Positions 36,190 through 47,815 of a stretch of DNA of 64,000 bases are shown here, piece after piece. This DNA comes from Albula goreensis. Lineage: Eukaryota; Chordata; Actinopteri; Albuliformes; Albulidae. Both the position numbers and the translations under genes were made by a program. How positions within the stretch are numbered: position 1 is the first letter of the stretch; each line of letters starts with the position of its first letter. Under the pieces are notes generated by a model. That model saw only the letters and a list, made by a program, of their open reading frames with translations, was not told the DNA's origin and made no database searches. The stretch is from NCBI GenBank assembly GCA_022829145.1, contig CM040745.1, positions 40,400,144-40,464,143 on the forward strand, given 5' to 3'.

Positions 36190-36841
36190 CCAAAGGGTGT
36201 GCTCAGGGGCAACATGCTCTTAAGGTGCCTCTTAGCGTTGTAGAGTAGGGCTCGCAAGAAGCAGTTCATGACTACCCTGTCAACGATCTTCTGGGCAGGC
36301 AGGAGTTCAGCCAGTGGTTGCTGAAGCACTGAGGCTGGGCCATCTGGCTCTGTGCAGGTTCCCTGGGCTGGTACATCCAGGTCCAGAACTTTTGTGCAGC
36401 TGTGGTGACCAAGAGGCCAACCTTGCCAAGGATTTCCTCCTTCTTGCGAGCCCTACTCTACAACTCATTTACATCTGCAGGGAAGAGGTCATAGTACACC
36501 TGCTGGGCCTCCCCGGTGAGAAAGGGGGCAAGTACACATACCCAGCCTTCAGGATCCCACACCTCCCACTCAGCAATGTGCTCAAACGCCCACAGGCAGG
36601 CTTCTACATCATCTCCCTTAGCCATTTTTTTGAGATGGTCCTTTGTGGAGACAAGGTGATGGGGATGGGTGGTGGGATGGCCACACAGGGCTTCAGCCAG
36701 GTGGGCCACTTGCTCTGTCACTGCCTGGAAGGCATGATGCTGGCTGACATTTGTCTTCACTAGCTCAGTGTTATTGAATGCATGGCCTCTGGACACCCAC
36801 TCTTTTGAAGAGACCAGGCTCAGATACATCTTTCCTTTCAA
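36190..36841 (-). pseudogene. Ty3/gypsy gag relic with SCAN-like domain
   Basis: The minus strand reads GDDVEACLWAFEHIAEWEVW followed by VLAPFLTGEAQQVYYDL, the N-terminal helices of the SCAN-like capsid domain of fish Ty3/gypsy gag proteins. The second half (FWTWMYQP; KIVDRVVMNCFLRALLYNAK) is at about 36190-36390 in shifted frames after a stop at 36458. A 25-base perfect inverted repeat (36237-36261 and 36440-36464) lies inside. It is a broken relic; no LTR or pol was found beside it. Confidence 0.7.
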
Positions 36842-38462
36842 TCGATTTGTGTGTGTTCATTGGTTTAGAGGACATGATTGACACTTGATAATTGAAAGCC
36901 CGCCCTCTAGTTTTAGTTTATTGGGGTTCCTACTCAGCACCTAACTTGTGTACATGTTGGTGAGTTCCAAAAAAATGTAGGTTGCTTTCTCATGTCCTTA
37001 TATTGTATTGCTTCTGAATATGGCTAGTTTGTTAGATAAATGTGTGTATTGTTATACACTTTACTGTATTTGTAAGAGCTAGCATCGCTGGTAGATAACC
37101 GTTAATTGTAGCTAATGTTCTGGAATGTTAATGGTGATATTTGAGTGTTCACTTTGTAAAGAATTGTAATTGTATTGTATATTCAATGTTTACAATGTTG
37201 GTAGTTAAGGTAAACCAAAATGTTTAGGCACCAATAAGAATGCCAGCTGTTTTGCGTGCTACAGAGCTAGCCTGCTAGTAGAAAGTAAGTGGCGCACTTA
37301 AGATTTGTATAGCAAACACAGTTCAGGGCAGGGGTGTTGGAAATGGGGGGAACGGAGGGAATGTCCCTCCCAACACTTGTACCGGCTATTGTCATTCCCC
37401 CCCCCTCATAAAACAGGCCCATGGCATTTAAATTAATTTATCTAATTGAGTCGTAGCACCATAAGTGGTTCAGCGAATTGCGCCATCTTGTGGCAGAATA
37501 GCAACAATGCCAATATTATATTGTTAATTGTAACAGGTAGATTTTGTTTAGTTAAGCGATGGACATTTTTTTCTTGTCAAACGAATAACTGTAATTCTTG
37601 TGATGTTGCAGAAACAATGATTGTTATTTAATTATTTAATACCTTTGTTTTGTAGAGCCACTCACAGCCACAAGTATACGTATATACAATTGGAGGAAAA
37701 TAAACTCATTTGGACGCCCATGTCAGCATTCTTATCGGATGCCCCGGAGCGATTACACCTATCTGAACCCTAGTAGCTATCTCATTCCTCGGTAAAGCAC
37801 TGTGTCAATCCCCTGCACTCTGCAAAGCCTCCACTGTGCCATGTGATTTACATAAAAGGCAGGACACTCTTGCACACTTTCATATTCCTGACATCTTTTT
37901 TTCTTTTCGGAAACTGAATCCATCAGCTAGTGATATATATCTCTATGGCTATGTTACCAGGGTGACAGGAAGCGTTCGTCTAGTATTGTCAGCCCCAATG
38001 ATTTAAAGTGTCAAAACACACCAAGGGTTGCCGCAGGCAGCATGGCAATGAACACTGTTCGCTGCCAGTCAGACTGATTTAGCCGCATTATTGTGGCATG
38101 TGCATATTCGCTGACTGGCAGCGCCACGGGTATTTAACATGCCGAGCCGCAAGATCTGGAAATTAAAGAGGCCAGGCAGGTGGTCAAATAGGTGTAAAGA
38201 AAATATTTCCCGCACACACGGCTGCCTTGCTTGCAGTAAATCTGATATCATTCCGCCTTGCCCACCCCCATCTCTCGGGCAGCCATGATTATTTAAGGTC
38301 CTGTGTCAGTTCATGGGAACGCAGTATCTCTTATTAGATATCTCCTGTCGCAAAACAGAAGCTATTCTGCATCACATGACTTACACATGATGCGGATGCT
38401 TTAGGACAAACTGTCACATCTGCTGAATGCTTAGGGTGTCAGTCATCATAATGGTTGTGTGC

Positions 38463-38500
38463 AGGGGGTGGGGTGGGGTGGGGTTGGGGGAGGGGATTGA
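38463..38500 (+). repeat. G-run cluster, G-quadruplex potential
   Basis: GGGGGTGGGGTGGGGTGGGG is followed by TTGGGGGAGGGG. More than four runs of four or more G with 1-2 base loops meet the usual G4 sequence rule. Confidence 0.7.
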
Positions 38501-40582
38501 GGGAATGGTGTAGCGGCCCAGTTGTACTGGCTCCTCCAGCGGAACATTAAAGTAGTTCTTTTGTCCCTATATTTTGTTTCTTTTTCATTCACAAAGTCAC
38601 AGAGTGAGAACTTGCAAATCAGTCTAACCCTTTAAGTCTCATAACAAACATAGAACGACGAAATCACCCCCAGCCTCCCTGTGATTACCAGAGAACTGTA
38701 GAACTGTAAATCCACTTTCTAATTCGTTCTAATTAGTTCATCTTCTGTCGTTTTGTTAAATGTTTGCATGCTTGAAGGCTTGTCTTCATAATTTGGTTAA
38801 ATATGAACAAAAAGTCTGAAAAGAGATGCAGTTGGGGCTATTGTCAAACAAACATGAACAGAAAATACAAGAAAAGAGAAAAATTGGGGGTTGGAATGAA
38901 ATAGTATGGCTTCAAGGTCAGATCTGTGGTTAATCAGTGCAGAGGAAACTTTTATGTCTCAAGCCCTGGGCTCTGTTCTGAGCACTAAAACACGTCTCAG
39001 AGCCACAATCTACTGATTACACTTCATTCTGACTAATTACCAGTTAATTAGCAGCCACAACTGTTATCTAAACCAACATTTTTTTTTACATTTCCCACAC
39101 TCTATCTACAACCGCTTTATAAATGGGTTTAACTTATTCCTGGCAGATATGAAGAGGTGGATTTTGACATGATTAATGCTTATTCAATCATGCAATTTTT
39201 TTCCATTTTTGAAGGGCAAGAGACACTATTTCATATGGATCCCGGTGGGACGACCGTCAGATCTTGGAGATTAGACCTTGGCAGAGCCAATGTATAGCAA
39301 AGCTGGGAAAGGAGCCATTTTGTTTAATACGAACATAGCATTCCTGATGCATTACTTCAGCTTCAAACCATGCATTTAAAAAAAGCCTCCATGTTCCGTT
39401 GCGAGTCTTGGAGAGTGCTGAATTAATTGATCGAAGGCCTCAGTGGATCTATTAACGCGCAGAACCTGCAGAGTGAGTCAAATACACCCGCTGAGTTTGA
39501 GCAAAAACAGGACGTGGACCAGTGTACTCTAGATCTGTCTAGTTATCTGAGCTGATTGCCATTTAAATTCCACTAACTTCTTCCTTTTAAAATCAGGCCT
39601 TAGGGTGCTTCACACTCTTGTAAACAACAACAAAATACCCTTAGGAGTTTTTTTCTTCATCTTTGCAATCACAAATTCACAGCATGTCGCAACACTGGGG
39701 TCTCCGCTTCCTATGCACCTTCTCTCATTAATACGAATGAACCAGCAAGTTACTGTCTTACATTGCTTTCTCACATACACACAAACACACAGACACAAAA
39801 ACACACATATCATCTTTTTCCTCCACGTTAGACTAACACGCCTCGACTTTCAACAGCTCATTTTATTCAACATTTTATGACTAAGTGGTGAGCAGTGCGA
39901 AGCTTTAAGCTTATGCTATTGTTAGCATCCCTTCAAATAACAAATGACTGGATCAGTTATGATATGTTTAAACACTTATTTACTGACCTTGCATGCTTGT
40001 ATAAGGGGAATGTAAATTGGCAAATGTACCTCTACATCTTAAACTGCTTTCCAGTTTACAGCTCCTCCTCTGAAGATCTGAAGTACTGTTGTTTTCTGAC
40101 ACATGGGAATTATTCTGTCATAATCATTCTGCTTCATTGCAGCTGAGGCTCTTCATTCACTGTTTGATGAATGTCTCTTACCTTATTGTTTTGTCAAGGG
40201 GAATATCAATATTCCCCAAAGTTCAAATTGATAGAAATGCCTATTCTGTTTTTGGACAGAAATCTATACACATTTCTCCAATTTATTTCCTCCCTATATC
40301 CTCTGATGACATTGTTGTGTTAAAGTAAAACAAAGCCCATATGAATGAAAGTCCAACATGAGAAGTTATGAACTATCAATTTGTAAATCTAAAAAAAATT
40401 TGTAAAAAGTTTTAAAAATTCAACTGTATAGAGACAGGTAGAGAGAAGCCATTTTAAATACAGGCATGAATTAAAACCAAGTTGAAACTGAATGCTTGCT
40501 TGCAATGTGATCAGATTGCATCAAAATGTCTCTGAAACCTATACAAGGTAAATGCACTGTCTGTATTGAAACTACAGGTCAG

Positions 40583-40655
40583 ATAAGAACATAAGAACAT
40601 ATTATGATGAGAACAGGCCATTCGGCCCAACAAAGCTCGCCATTACAATTTAAAG
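40583..40655 (+). repeat. Interspersed repeat head (GGCCATTCGGCCCAACAAAG)
   Basis: AACATAAGAACATATTATGA followed by GAACAGGCCATTCGGCCCAA. I recognise this as the start of a widespread ancient vertebrate/fish interspersed repeat but cannot name the family with certainty. It is truncated. Confidence 0.5.
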
Positions 40656-43600
40656 AGTATCCAAAACTGCATCAAGTCCAAAACTACAGCAAGGGTCTCT
40701 GCCATGATGAATAGGTAAGAATATATATCTGTGTCATTTTCGCATTTCATTCCACAGCACAGGAGAGAAAATCTAAGAGCACTTCATGGACTGTGAAGAT
40801 GGGGACCTGGCATGGTGTGTTTCACACAGCACTCCACAGATTTAGTAGTGTGTGTTATTACAGCAGCCAGTTAATCAATATGCATTTACAATTTTCATGT
40901 ACAGACCACAAATTATTTGTCCTCTGGTTAACCTAAAGGTACTCCGTATACTGACAGACTGTAAAACACATTTATACCATATCATTATTTCGATAAATTT
41001 CCCCTGGTGTGTCCCTGAAAAAGAGCACAAATTAGGGTGTTAATTACACCGTGTTTGTTTACTGTTCTCTCATTCCTTTTTCTGTGCTAAGATGAGGGGT
41101 AATGGACACAGACCCTATGAGTCTTTTCGGGCTGCCACAATAGCACAGCGAGAAAAAGAGCTAAGAATAGCACGGCGGATGATTACCTTTTTCTTTCAAG
41201 TATCTTTCTCATCATGGATCATTTTTCACCCTCCTCAGTCCAGATCAGTGAGTGATTAAGGTCTAGCTGAGGGAGATGGTTCACTTGTCAAGAGGGCTGT
41301 GAATCTTCTCAGGATTGCGCACGATACCAGGAAGGGGCGAAAATCAGAGGTACCTGTGTGTGGATGAGGCATTCACACACTGCTCTGTATTATTCACACA
41401 GAGAGGTTAACACTTCTCTGATACAAATCCATTAGCACAGTTTCGCTCAATAAAAAATAGTAAAGTGCTGATGCGCGAACCTGCAAAGAACACTGCAGAA
41501 TCATTATGGTTGGATGTCCTAAGGCTAATTACAAACAGAGCTGTGGCGGTAGGCATGCAGGAGATTCTGGGTTGGTGCATCCTGCTGCAGCACTGGTGCT
41601 TAATGCAGTAATACCTAATGCAAAAATGTGCCACATGGTCCTGCGTGCGTCAGTGCCAGCTTTAGCCGGGAGTACTGTGAGGTCACTGTATCGGCAGTAC
41701 CGGGATACTCCACCTCGATGCACAAGAGCGCACACTCTTGTCTATTGGGCACCTGAGGTAACGGCTGAGGCAGTGCTGTCCTCCCACCCAAAGGCTGAGC
41801 AGCCCATGTGGTGGACTGTAGTGTGAAGAAGTCGCGACAATGTGCACCTTGGGGTCTGCTTGTGCTAATCTGCCGTGCTACATTTACAGACAATGTTGTG
41901 GCAGGCGCATGAAATAGAAAGGACATTTAGAGCTAGGAAAAAAAAGCAGAGGAAAGAAAAGAGCAGATGAAAAATACTGTTGTAAAGAATGATGGTTACA
42001 ATGCAAGCTGTGGGGAAAACATTTCCAGTGATTGTAGTTCATTGAAGCTGCCAAACAATGTTGCTGCTCAAAAGCCAGGTTCATACACTAGCTGGTCATT
42101 GCCCTTACCGAGTCTTTCATTTTTAAATATGTCCTTGGAATTCTTCCTCAACCTCTCCGCCCCTCCCCCCCTCCCCAGCTTCTTTTCTCCATGGATCCTA
42201 GTAGGGCCCCATTATAGCTAATGGTCCATCTGTCTAAACATATAAACTCATCCAAGTTCCTTCAACTCCCCTGACATAATTTTGAAGTCTGCTGCCAAGA
42301 ATGTGGCTGTTGGGAGGGAGGTCAGTGGCCATTGTTGTTTCCGGAGGTAGGGGGTTTGGCCCCGCGGTGTTGAGAACCCCTCGTCGCTTCACCTCCCTCA
42401 GTCCTCCCACACAGGGTCAAGCAACAAGCCTATTCATCTTACTGCCAGTCCCCCAGGATCTGGCATGCCTCTGCAAGACTGCATCTGCTTGTATTCTGGC
42501 TGACAGAGATGGAAATCTGCGCATATCATGGCAGGGCTGAGACTGTGAGCAGCCTACTAATCTCCTACCAAATGGTCCCCCAGCACTTTACCGTCGGTGT
42601 CCACCTCACCAGGAGCATGAAACCAATGCCCAGAAATGGTTTATTGCACAAAAGGGCATCTCTTTGCCAGTGATGCTATGCCAACAAAGACGGTTCACTT
42701 ACTCCATTCCATTCCACTGTGTGACAACTATACTGAACGCACCAGATTCTATTTCTGCTGTCCTGAATGCCAGCCAGAGCAAGAGCAAGCAATGCTGGCA
42801 ACGCATATAAGAAAACAACGCACAACTGTGCTGTTGGCATGGCAAAGAAAAGAAAGAACAGATAAACATAATTGTGCAATTTTGGCACAGTGAATAAAGC
42901 AATGAACAGACAGAGCACAGAACATGACTGTTAATTGCTAAGTGCACTGTCAATCATAGGACTGAGTCAAGCACATCAGGCTAAAAGCTGAATGGCTCAT
43001 TTTAACTTGACTGACTGTGTATATCAACAACACAGGGAGGACATTTAAAATAATTGTAACTTCAGAATGTTTGTCCACACCATAGCCCAAATGCTGGTAT
43101 GCTCATGATTCTTCCCTTGGATTTCAGAGCCACCTCATAAGCTTGAGCAAGGAGAGTCACCACAAAAGGTCAAGGTGAAAATTATCTAAGGTACTAATTG
43201 CATCTCAGGAGACTATCTGAGAAAAAAAAAAAAAAAAACATGGAAAGTATTTAGTCGGATACATTAAAAAATGTAAAACCTCTCAATAAAATGCCACACT
43301 CAAAGGCCTGCACTTTTGTCACCTTGTAGTAGCAACATTTTAGTCATTCCACATTTTCTATTAATTTCAGATACCAGATAAATTATGCTTGTAAATATAT
43401 TTTTTAAAAATTATGTATTTGTTGATAAGTGTTAAAGATGGCTTACTGCAGTAAAACTACATTTGTTTTAGGCAGATCCAATTATATACAACCCATAGGG
43501 TTTTGTTTTCATACACATATTGACGATTTCCAGAAAAACACATTTTATTCAAAGCCCCAATTAAGATATATATGTCAGAGGTTAATTATGAACTATTGAT

Positions 43601-44120
43601 TTTTTCCAAGATAATGGAAGGAGGTTCTCTTTAAGGTGTAATGTGTTTCATCCACACCTGAAACCCGCAGCCTTATTCATTATCTACTGACCTAGTGACC
43701 GTATTCAAATAGCCAGGGATGTAAAAAGGGCAAGTATTCTGATTATATATATAAATAATACATTTTCATTTAACTTTTCAGGAGCCAGGTTTAGTATATA
43801 TATGCATGGAGAGAGACAGTGCTGAATAGCTATAATAGTGTGGATGAAATAGTTTGCTTGAAAAAGTGATTAAAATACATTTCATTAAAGATGACATTTC
43901 TCATGATAAGAAGTGGTGGTCTTTGTATTTGAGGACAAAGCATCTTCAAAGAGGTATAGATTTCATATCATATGACATAAGAGTAATTGTCTGTGTTTGC
44001 AAACATGTGTGCTCGCACTTCATTAGGTACTCAAATGGTTAAGGAGTAGAAGACAGGACTGGAGATAAGTCGAACCATCAAGTACCACAAACAAATAAAT
44101 AGTCATAATTCCTAGACAGC

Positions 44121-44121
<1 letters not shown>

Positions 44122-44161
<40 letters not shown>
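44122..44161. repeat. (TG)n microsatellite
   Basis: A pure run of about 19 TG dinucleotides. Confidence 0.95.
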
Positions 44162-44162
<1 letters not shown>

Positions 44163-44269
44163 CCAGGTTTCTGAGCAGCTATTTGAAAGAGGCAACAGTA
44201 AGAGTAAGTGTCATGGAAGTATGACACTTTATAACCAATAAATAAATAAAACATAAATAAAGTTATATA

Positions 44270-44530
44270 AGCATATTATTACATTATCAGCCCCAATTAT
44301 TACATTTTCAATAATTTTTTTAACCCAGCTAATAATGTTACAACCAGTCAATCATGTGATAACTTATTACACTTTTTGCAAAAGGTTATTAAATTATTAG
44401 TTCCGGAATTTTATTACATTATTGGCAATTTATAACATTGTTGACTTTTATTACATTAAGAATGGAAAAATAATTTTGTTATTGGCAGTTATTACATTAA
44501 CGGTAGTCATTACATTTTTGGCTGCTACAC
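44270..44530. repeat. AT-rich MITE-like block with recurrent TTATTACATT
   Basis: At least six occurrences of (A/T/G)TTATTACA or close variants occur between 44276 and 44515. The right border reads GCTGCTACACACCCTGTAAA, which resembles an inverted MITE end. No matching left end was found. Confidence 0.35.
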
Positions 44531-45450
44531 ACCCTGTAAAGATTCCCTTTTCTTGGTGCAGATAAATTTAGCCTTCTCCGATTTTATTTACTGCAGTATG
44601 ATGAAGGGCTTAGCTTGTTGCTAGTTTTACATTGCAGATTGAGCTCTTAGCATTAGCAAGCTAGTTTCACTGAGTAAAGTTTAAATCCTAGAGCAATACT
44701 GTCAGGTGTACAATAAGATGTTCTGTTAGGTATTAACATTTCCTTGAACTAACAAATCCACTAAATAATATGAAGGTGTGTACAAATGAATGAAACCTTG
44801 GGGTACCCCATCGAGAAGTTCAACAGAAGTGTATTCAGAGACAAGAAGCACAGATCCCATGTGATAGAAACATAACAAAAGGATGTTTCATCATTGCTCA
44901 CCCTTGGGTAAGTGTGGAGTGTCAGCAATAACTGTTTTGTAGGTGGCCTTCACTTACAGCAGTGGTGAAAAAAATAAACCGCAGCAATAGGATGACCACA
45001 TACTGCTAACCACCAATCAAAAAACTGCTAGCAAGAACAGAAGAATATCAATTGTTTAAATAAGAGATAATGGAAAACACAATATCTCTAGACATTTTGA
45101 GGTTCTCTCTCGTTGTTAATGTACAGTAGTGTTCGTTAAGATTGAAATGCCACAGTAGGAAATGAATTATACAATTGTGCCAGCGGCACTGACCTGTTTC
45201 AAGTTGAGTTCAGGAGACATTTCATTTTTCATCTAACTGTATGTATGGGAGACCTCCTTGGTCCCCAGTGGAGAGATCTGTGACATGATAACATGATAAC
45301 ATGGAAGAATACATTTTTCCAGTTGACTCCATAATTCCTGCTAAAAAATCCACAGCATGTTAACTACATATGTGCAGGGGACACTGCTTCAAATAATGTG
45401 CATAAACTACTACATTGTACAGAGAGGCTCAGACACAGAAATTATGCTTG

Positions 45451-45480
45451 CGGGGGGGGGGGGGTGGGGGGTGGGGTTGG
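45451..45480 (+). repeat. Poly-G tract, G-quadruplex potential
   Basis: A run of 13 G is followed by TGGGGGGTGGGG. The length may be unreliable in the assembly. Confidence 0.7.
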
Positions 45481-45999
45481 ACAGCATAGATATTCCAAAG
45501 AGAATCTTGGGTTTTCTGTGGAATACCCGGGCGGCTACCTAATCAGAGCAGAATAGGACAGTTAACTTGAGTGTAACAGAGCCTGCTTGGAGTCCCAGAA
45601 AATTCTCAGACTGCCTTGCCACTCAAATAAATAAACACGTTGTGGAGGTGGGATAAGGCAACAAAATGTGTGTACAAAATGAATGCTAGTTGCTATCAAT
45701 CACTACAAATGTCAGCTATTTATGACAGCAGGAAGATGTTACAGTCAATACTGTAACAAATGAGAATTAGAGATGAATGACGGATAATTTAATGGCTGAG
45801 TAACATGTGCCCATAGGCTATAGCTTTTCTCCACAGCGCACAGCCTCTTCTTCCTCGAGTTCCCACTCATACAGACACACAGACAGACACAAATTGAAGG
45901 TATTGTGTCATTACAGTTGTACACTGTAAATCTGCAAATACTGTAACAACAGAATGTGAACTTACGGCAAGCGTATGTGTGTGTTTTATTTTATAATTA

Positions 46000-47453
46000 A
46001 GGCGTATCTGTGTGTTATTCTGTGGGTATTCGCAACGCATGTTATCCGCGGACATATCTCGTTTAAACGCTCACGTCAGCAGTAGAATCAGCATCTCTCC
46101 ACGATGCAGCGTCTCTCCCTCTCGTCGCCACCCCCCGCCTCACTCTCTCTCTCTCTCTGGCCAGCACCTCAGTAAGCAGACGAGGCGAAAGAGCACCCCC
46201 TGCCCTGAAGTCGGTACATTTGAAGTCTTTGGGTTGGTTTCCTCTCTACCTCGGCCGCGATTCTTACAATCACCGAAATTGTGATTGCGGACGCATACAA
46301 CCTTAGGAACATCCACCACGACAGCTCCAAACAGACCAGATTAAGTGCGTTTTTTGGGGATCACTCCAAACCCAACCAACCCCTTCTTCTAAAACCGTAT
46401 ACAATTCAAAGCTCCCTCTTCCGATGGTTTGTAGCAGACAAAAATAGTCGGAACTTGGTAGCATCCGCTCCTTTCTGTACCCTTGGACGGTCAGCGCGTA
46501 GCCGTTTTGCTGTGTTGCACGTGGATTAATGTTTTCTTTGGACTACATTCAATATTAATTTTTTGTCAAGAATCTTAGTGGACAGGAAATTCCAACCGTC
46601 TGCAAACCACAGCATATTACAGAGCGACGTGCGTGCCGCTGCTTTGTTGTAGCATCTTAAATCTTAAGGAGGTGGAATTCGCGAGTCAGAATGCAGTCGT
46701 CTTACATCTTACTTGTTTTCGGTTCGGTGATTTTCTGGTTCTAGCTGCTTCTGTCTTTTGGTTTAAGTTTGATCAATTAGCGGAAAATACAGACGTCGAC
46801 CTCAACTTATTTTAGCGGCTCCCCTCTGTTCTTCTGTTGAGCACAGGTGCGAGAATTACCAAAATAATCTAAAAAAAACGTGGTATCCTAGCTCCAACTC
46901 AGCTAGTTTTTAATTCATATTTTAATAGACTTTTGAACCCGCTAGATTTGCGATAAATACGTTTTGGTTAAAGAACCAGTGAAGAATGTGCTGCAAAACG
47001 TGTTATCGATGTTGTTGTCATTTAAAATTTCAAGTCATGCTGTTTAACCTGTGGGTGTAGAGAACTTCAACACCACACAGGAGCAGGCGTGGGCATAGCC
47101 TCCCACGCTGTTTAATATTAAATGGGACTTCGTATGATTAAAAGTAAGATATTGTACCGACAGAAAATGCACCCGAGGTGTATCTTGTGTTGTTATGAAT
47201 TATTTGGGTATCACTGAGTGAATTTCTGTATGCCGAAGAGTCTCAGTAATGTTTGAAAAAAGATAGCTACCTGTGGATCTTCCCAGACCCATAGCGCACT
47301 TTGTTCAGAAAACATCTACGTCCATCTTCTATAAGAAAAAGACCAGGAAATGCGTAAATGGTGTGCATATAGGACCAGCGATCTGCCTCTTGAAATAATC
47401 TATTTTATTTTTATTCTTCAGCTTTCTGTGTGAAAGGTTTCCTATTGGTCGCA
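46000..47453 (+). promoter_or_regulatory. asic1 promoter and 5' leader region
   Basis: Sequence just upstream of the channel start. The part from about 46030 to 46300 is locally rich in CpG (CCGCGG, CTCACGTCAGC, CTCGTCGCC) in an AT-rich neighbourhood and includes a (CT)n tract at 46141-46159, which fits a TATA-less promoter. A strong acceptor-like tract (TTTTATTTTTATTCTTCAG, ending 47421) suggests the coding exon starts near 47422 and that a separate leader exon lies upstream. The leader donor was not determined. Confidence 0.45.
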
Positions 47454-47815
47454 ATGGACCTCAAAGTAGAACCAGAGGAGATTGACAGCAACCAGCCGGT
47501 TCCCATCGAGGTTTTTGCGAGCAGGTCTACTCTACACGGCTTCTCGCACATGTTCACCTACGAGAGAATCTGCATAAAGCGCTGTCTATGGATTTTATTC
47601 TTCTTGGGCTCGGTGACGTTCCTGATTTGCGTGTGTGTGGACCGCATACAGTTTTACTTTGAATACCCTCATGTCACCAAACTGGACGAGGTGTCAGCGC
47701 CTTTGATGATCTTCCCATCCGTCACTGTCTGCAACCTGAACTCTTTCCGCTTCAGCCGGGTGACGCGCAATGACCTGTACCACGCTGGGGAACTGCTGGC
47801 ACTGCTGAATCGGAG
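47454..47815 (+). CDS. asic1: Acid-sensing ion channel 1-like, first coding exon (3' partial)
   Basis: A proton-gated sodium channel subunit of the DEG/ENaC family, in the plasma membrane of neurons. The exon gives 120 residues plus two bases. Start is ATG at 47454 in a good context (GCAATGG); the in-frame codon at 47430 is GTG, so there is no earlier ATG there. The cytosolic N-terminus carries [10 protein letters not shown] with the family's His-Gly gating motif (28-29). TM1 is about residues 43-62 ([18 protein letters not shown]), followed by [10 protein letters not shown] and [20 protein letters not shown], then [13 protein letters not shown]. Similarity is highest to ASIC1 (CVC in TM1, HVTKLDEV), lower to ASIC2 and clearly lower to ASIC3/4. 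The donor AG|GTATGT follows codon 120; without splicing a stop comes five codons later. The pore, TM2 and acidic-pocket exons are not in the window. Confidence 0.88.

Larger units (their letters stand above)
23860..46000. other. Large intergenic region between cela1 and asic1
   Basis: About 22 kb with no gene recognised. It contains transposon relics, tandem repeats and some unique-looking blocks, listed separately. Outside those entries I see AT-rich sequence with only short, unsupported open frames. Confidence 0.6.

Noticed and set aside
47430..47453. Earlier asic1 start eight codons upstream
   Set aside because: The codon at 47430 is GTG, and the family start MDLK/MELK matches the ATG at 47454.
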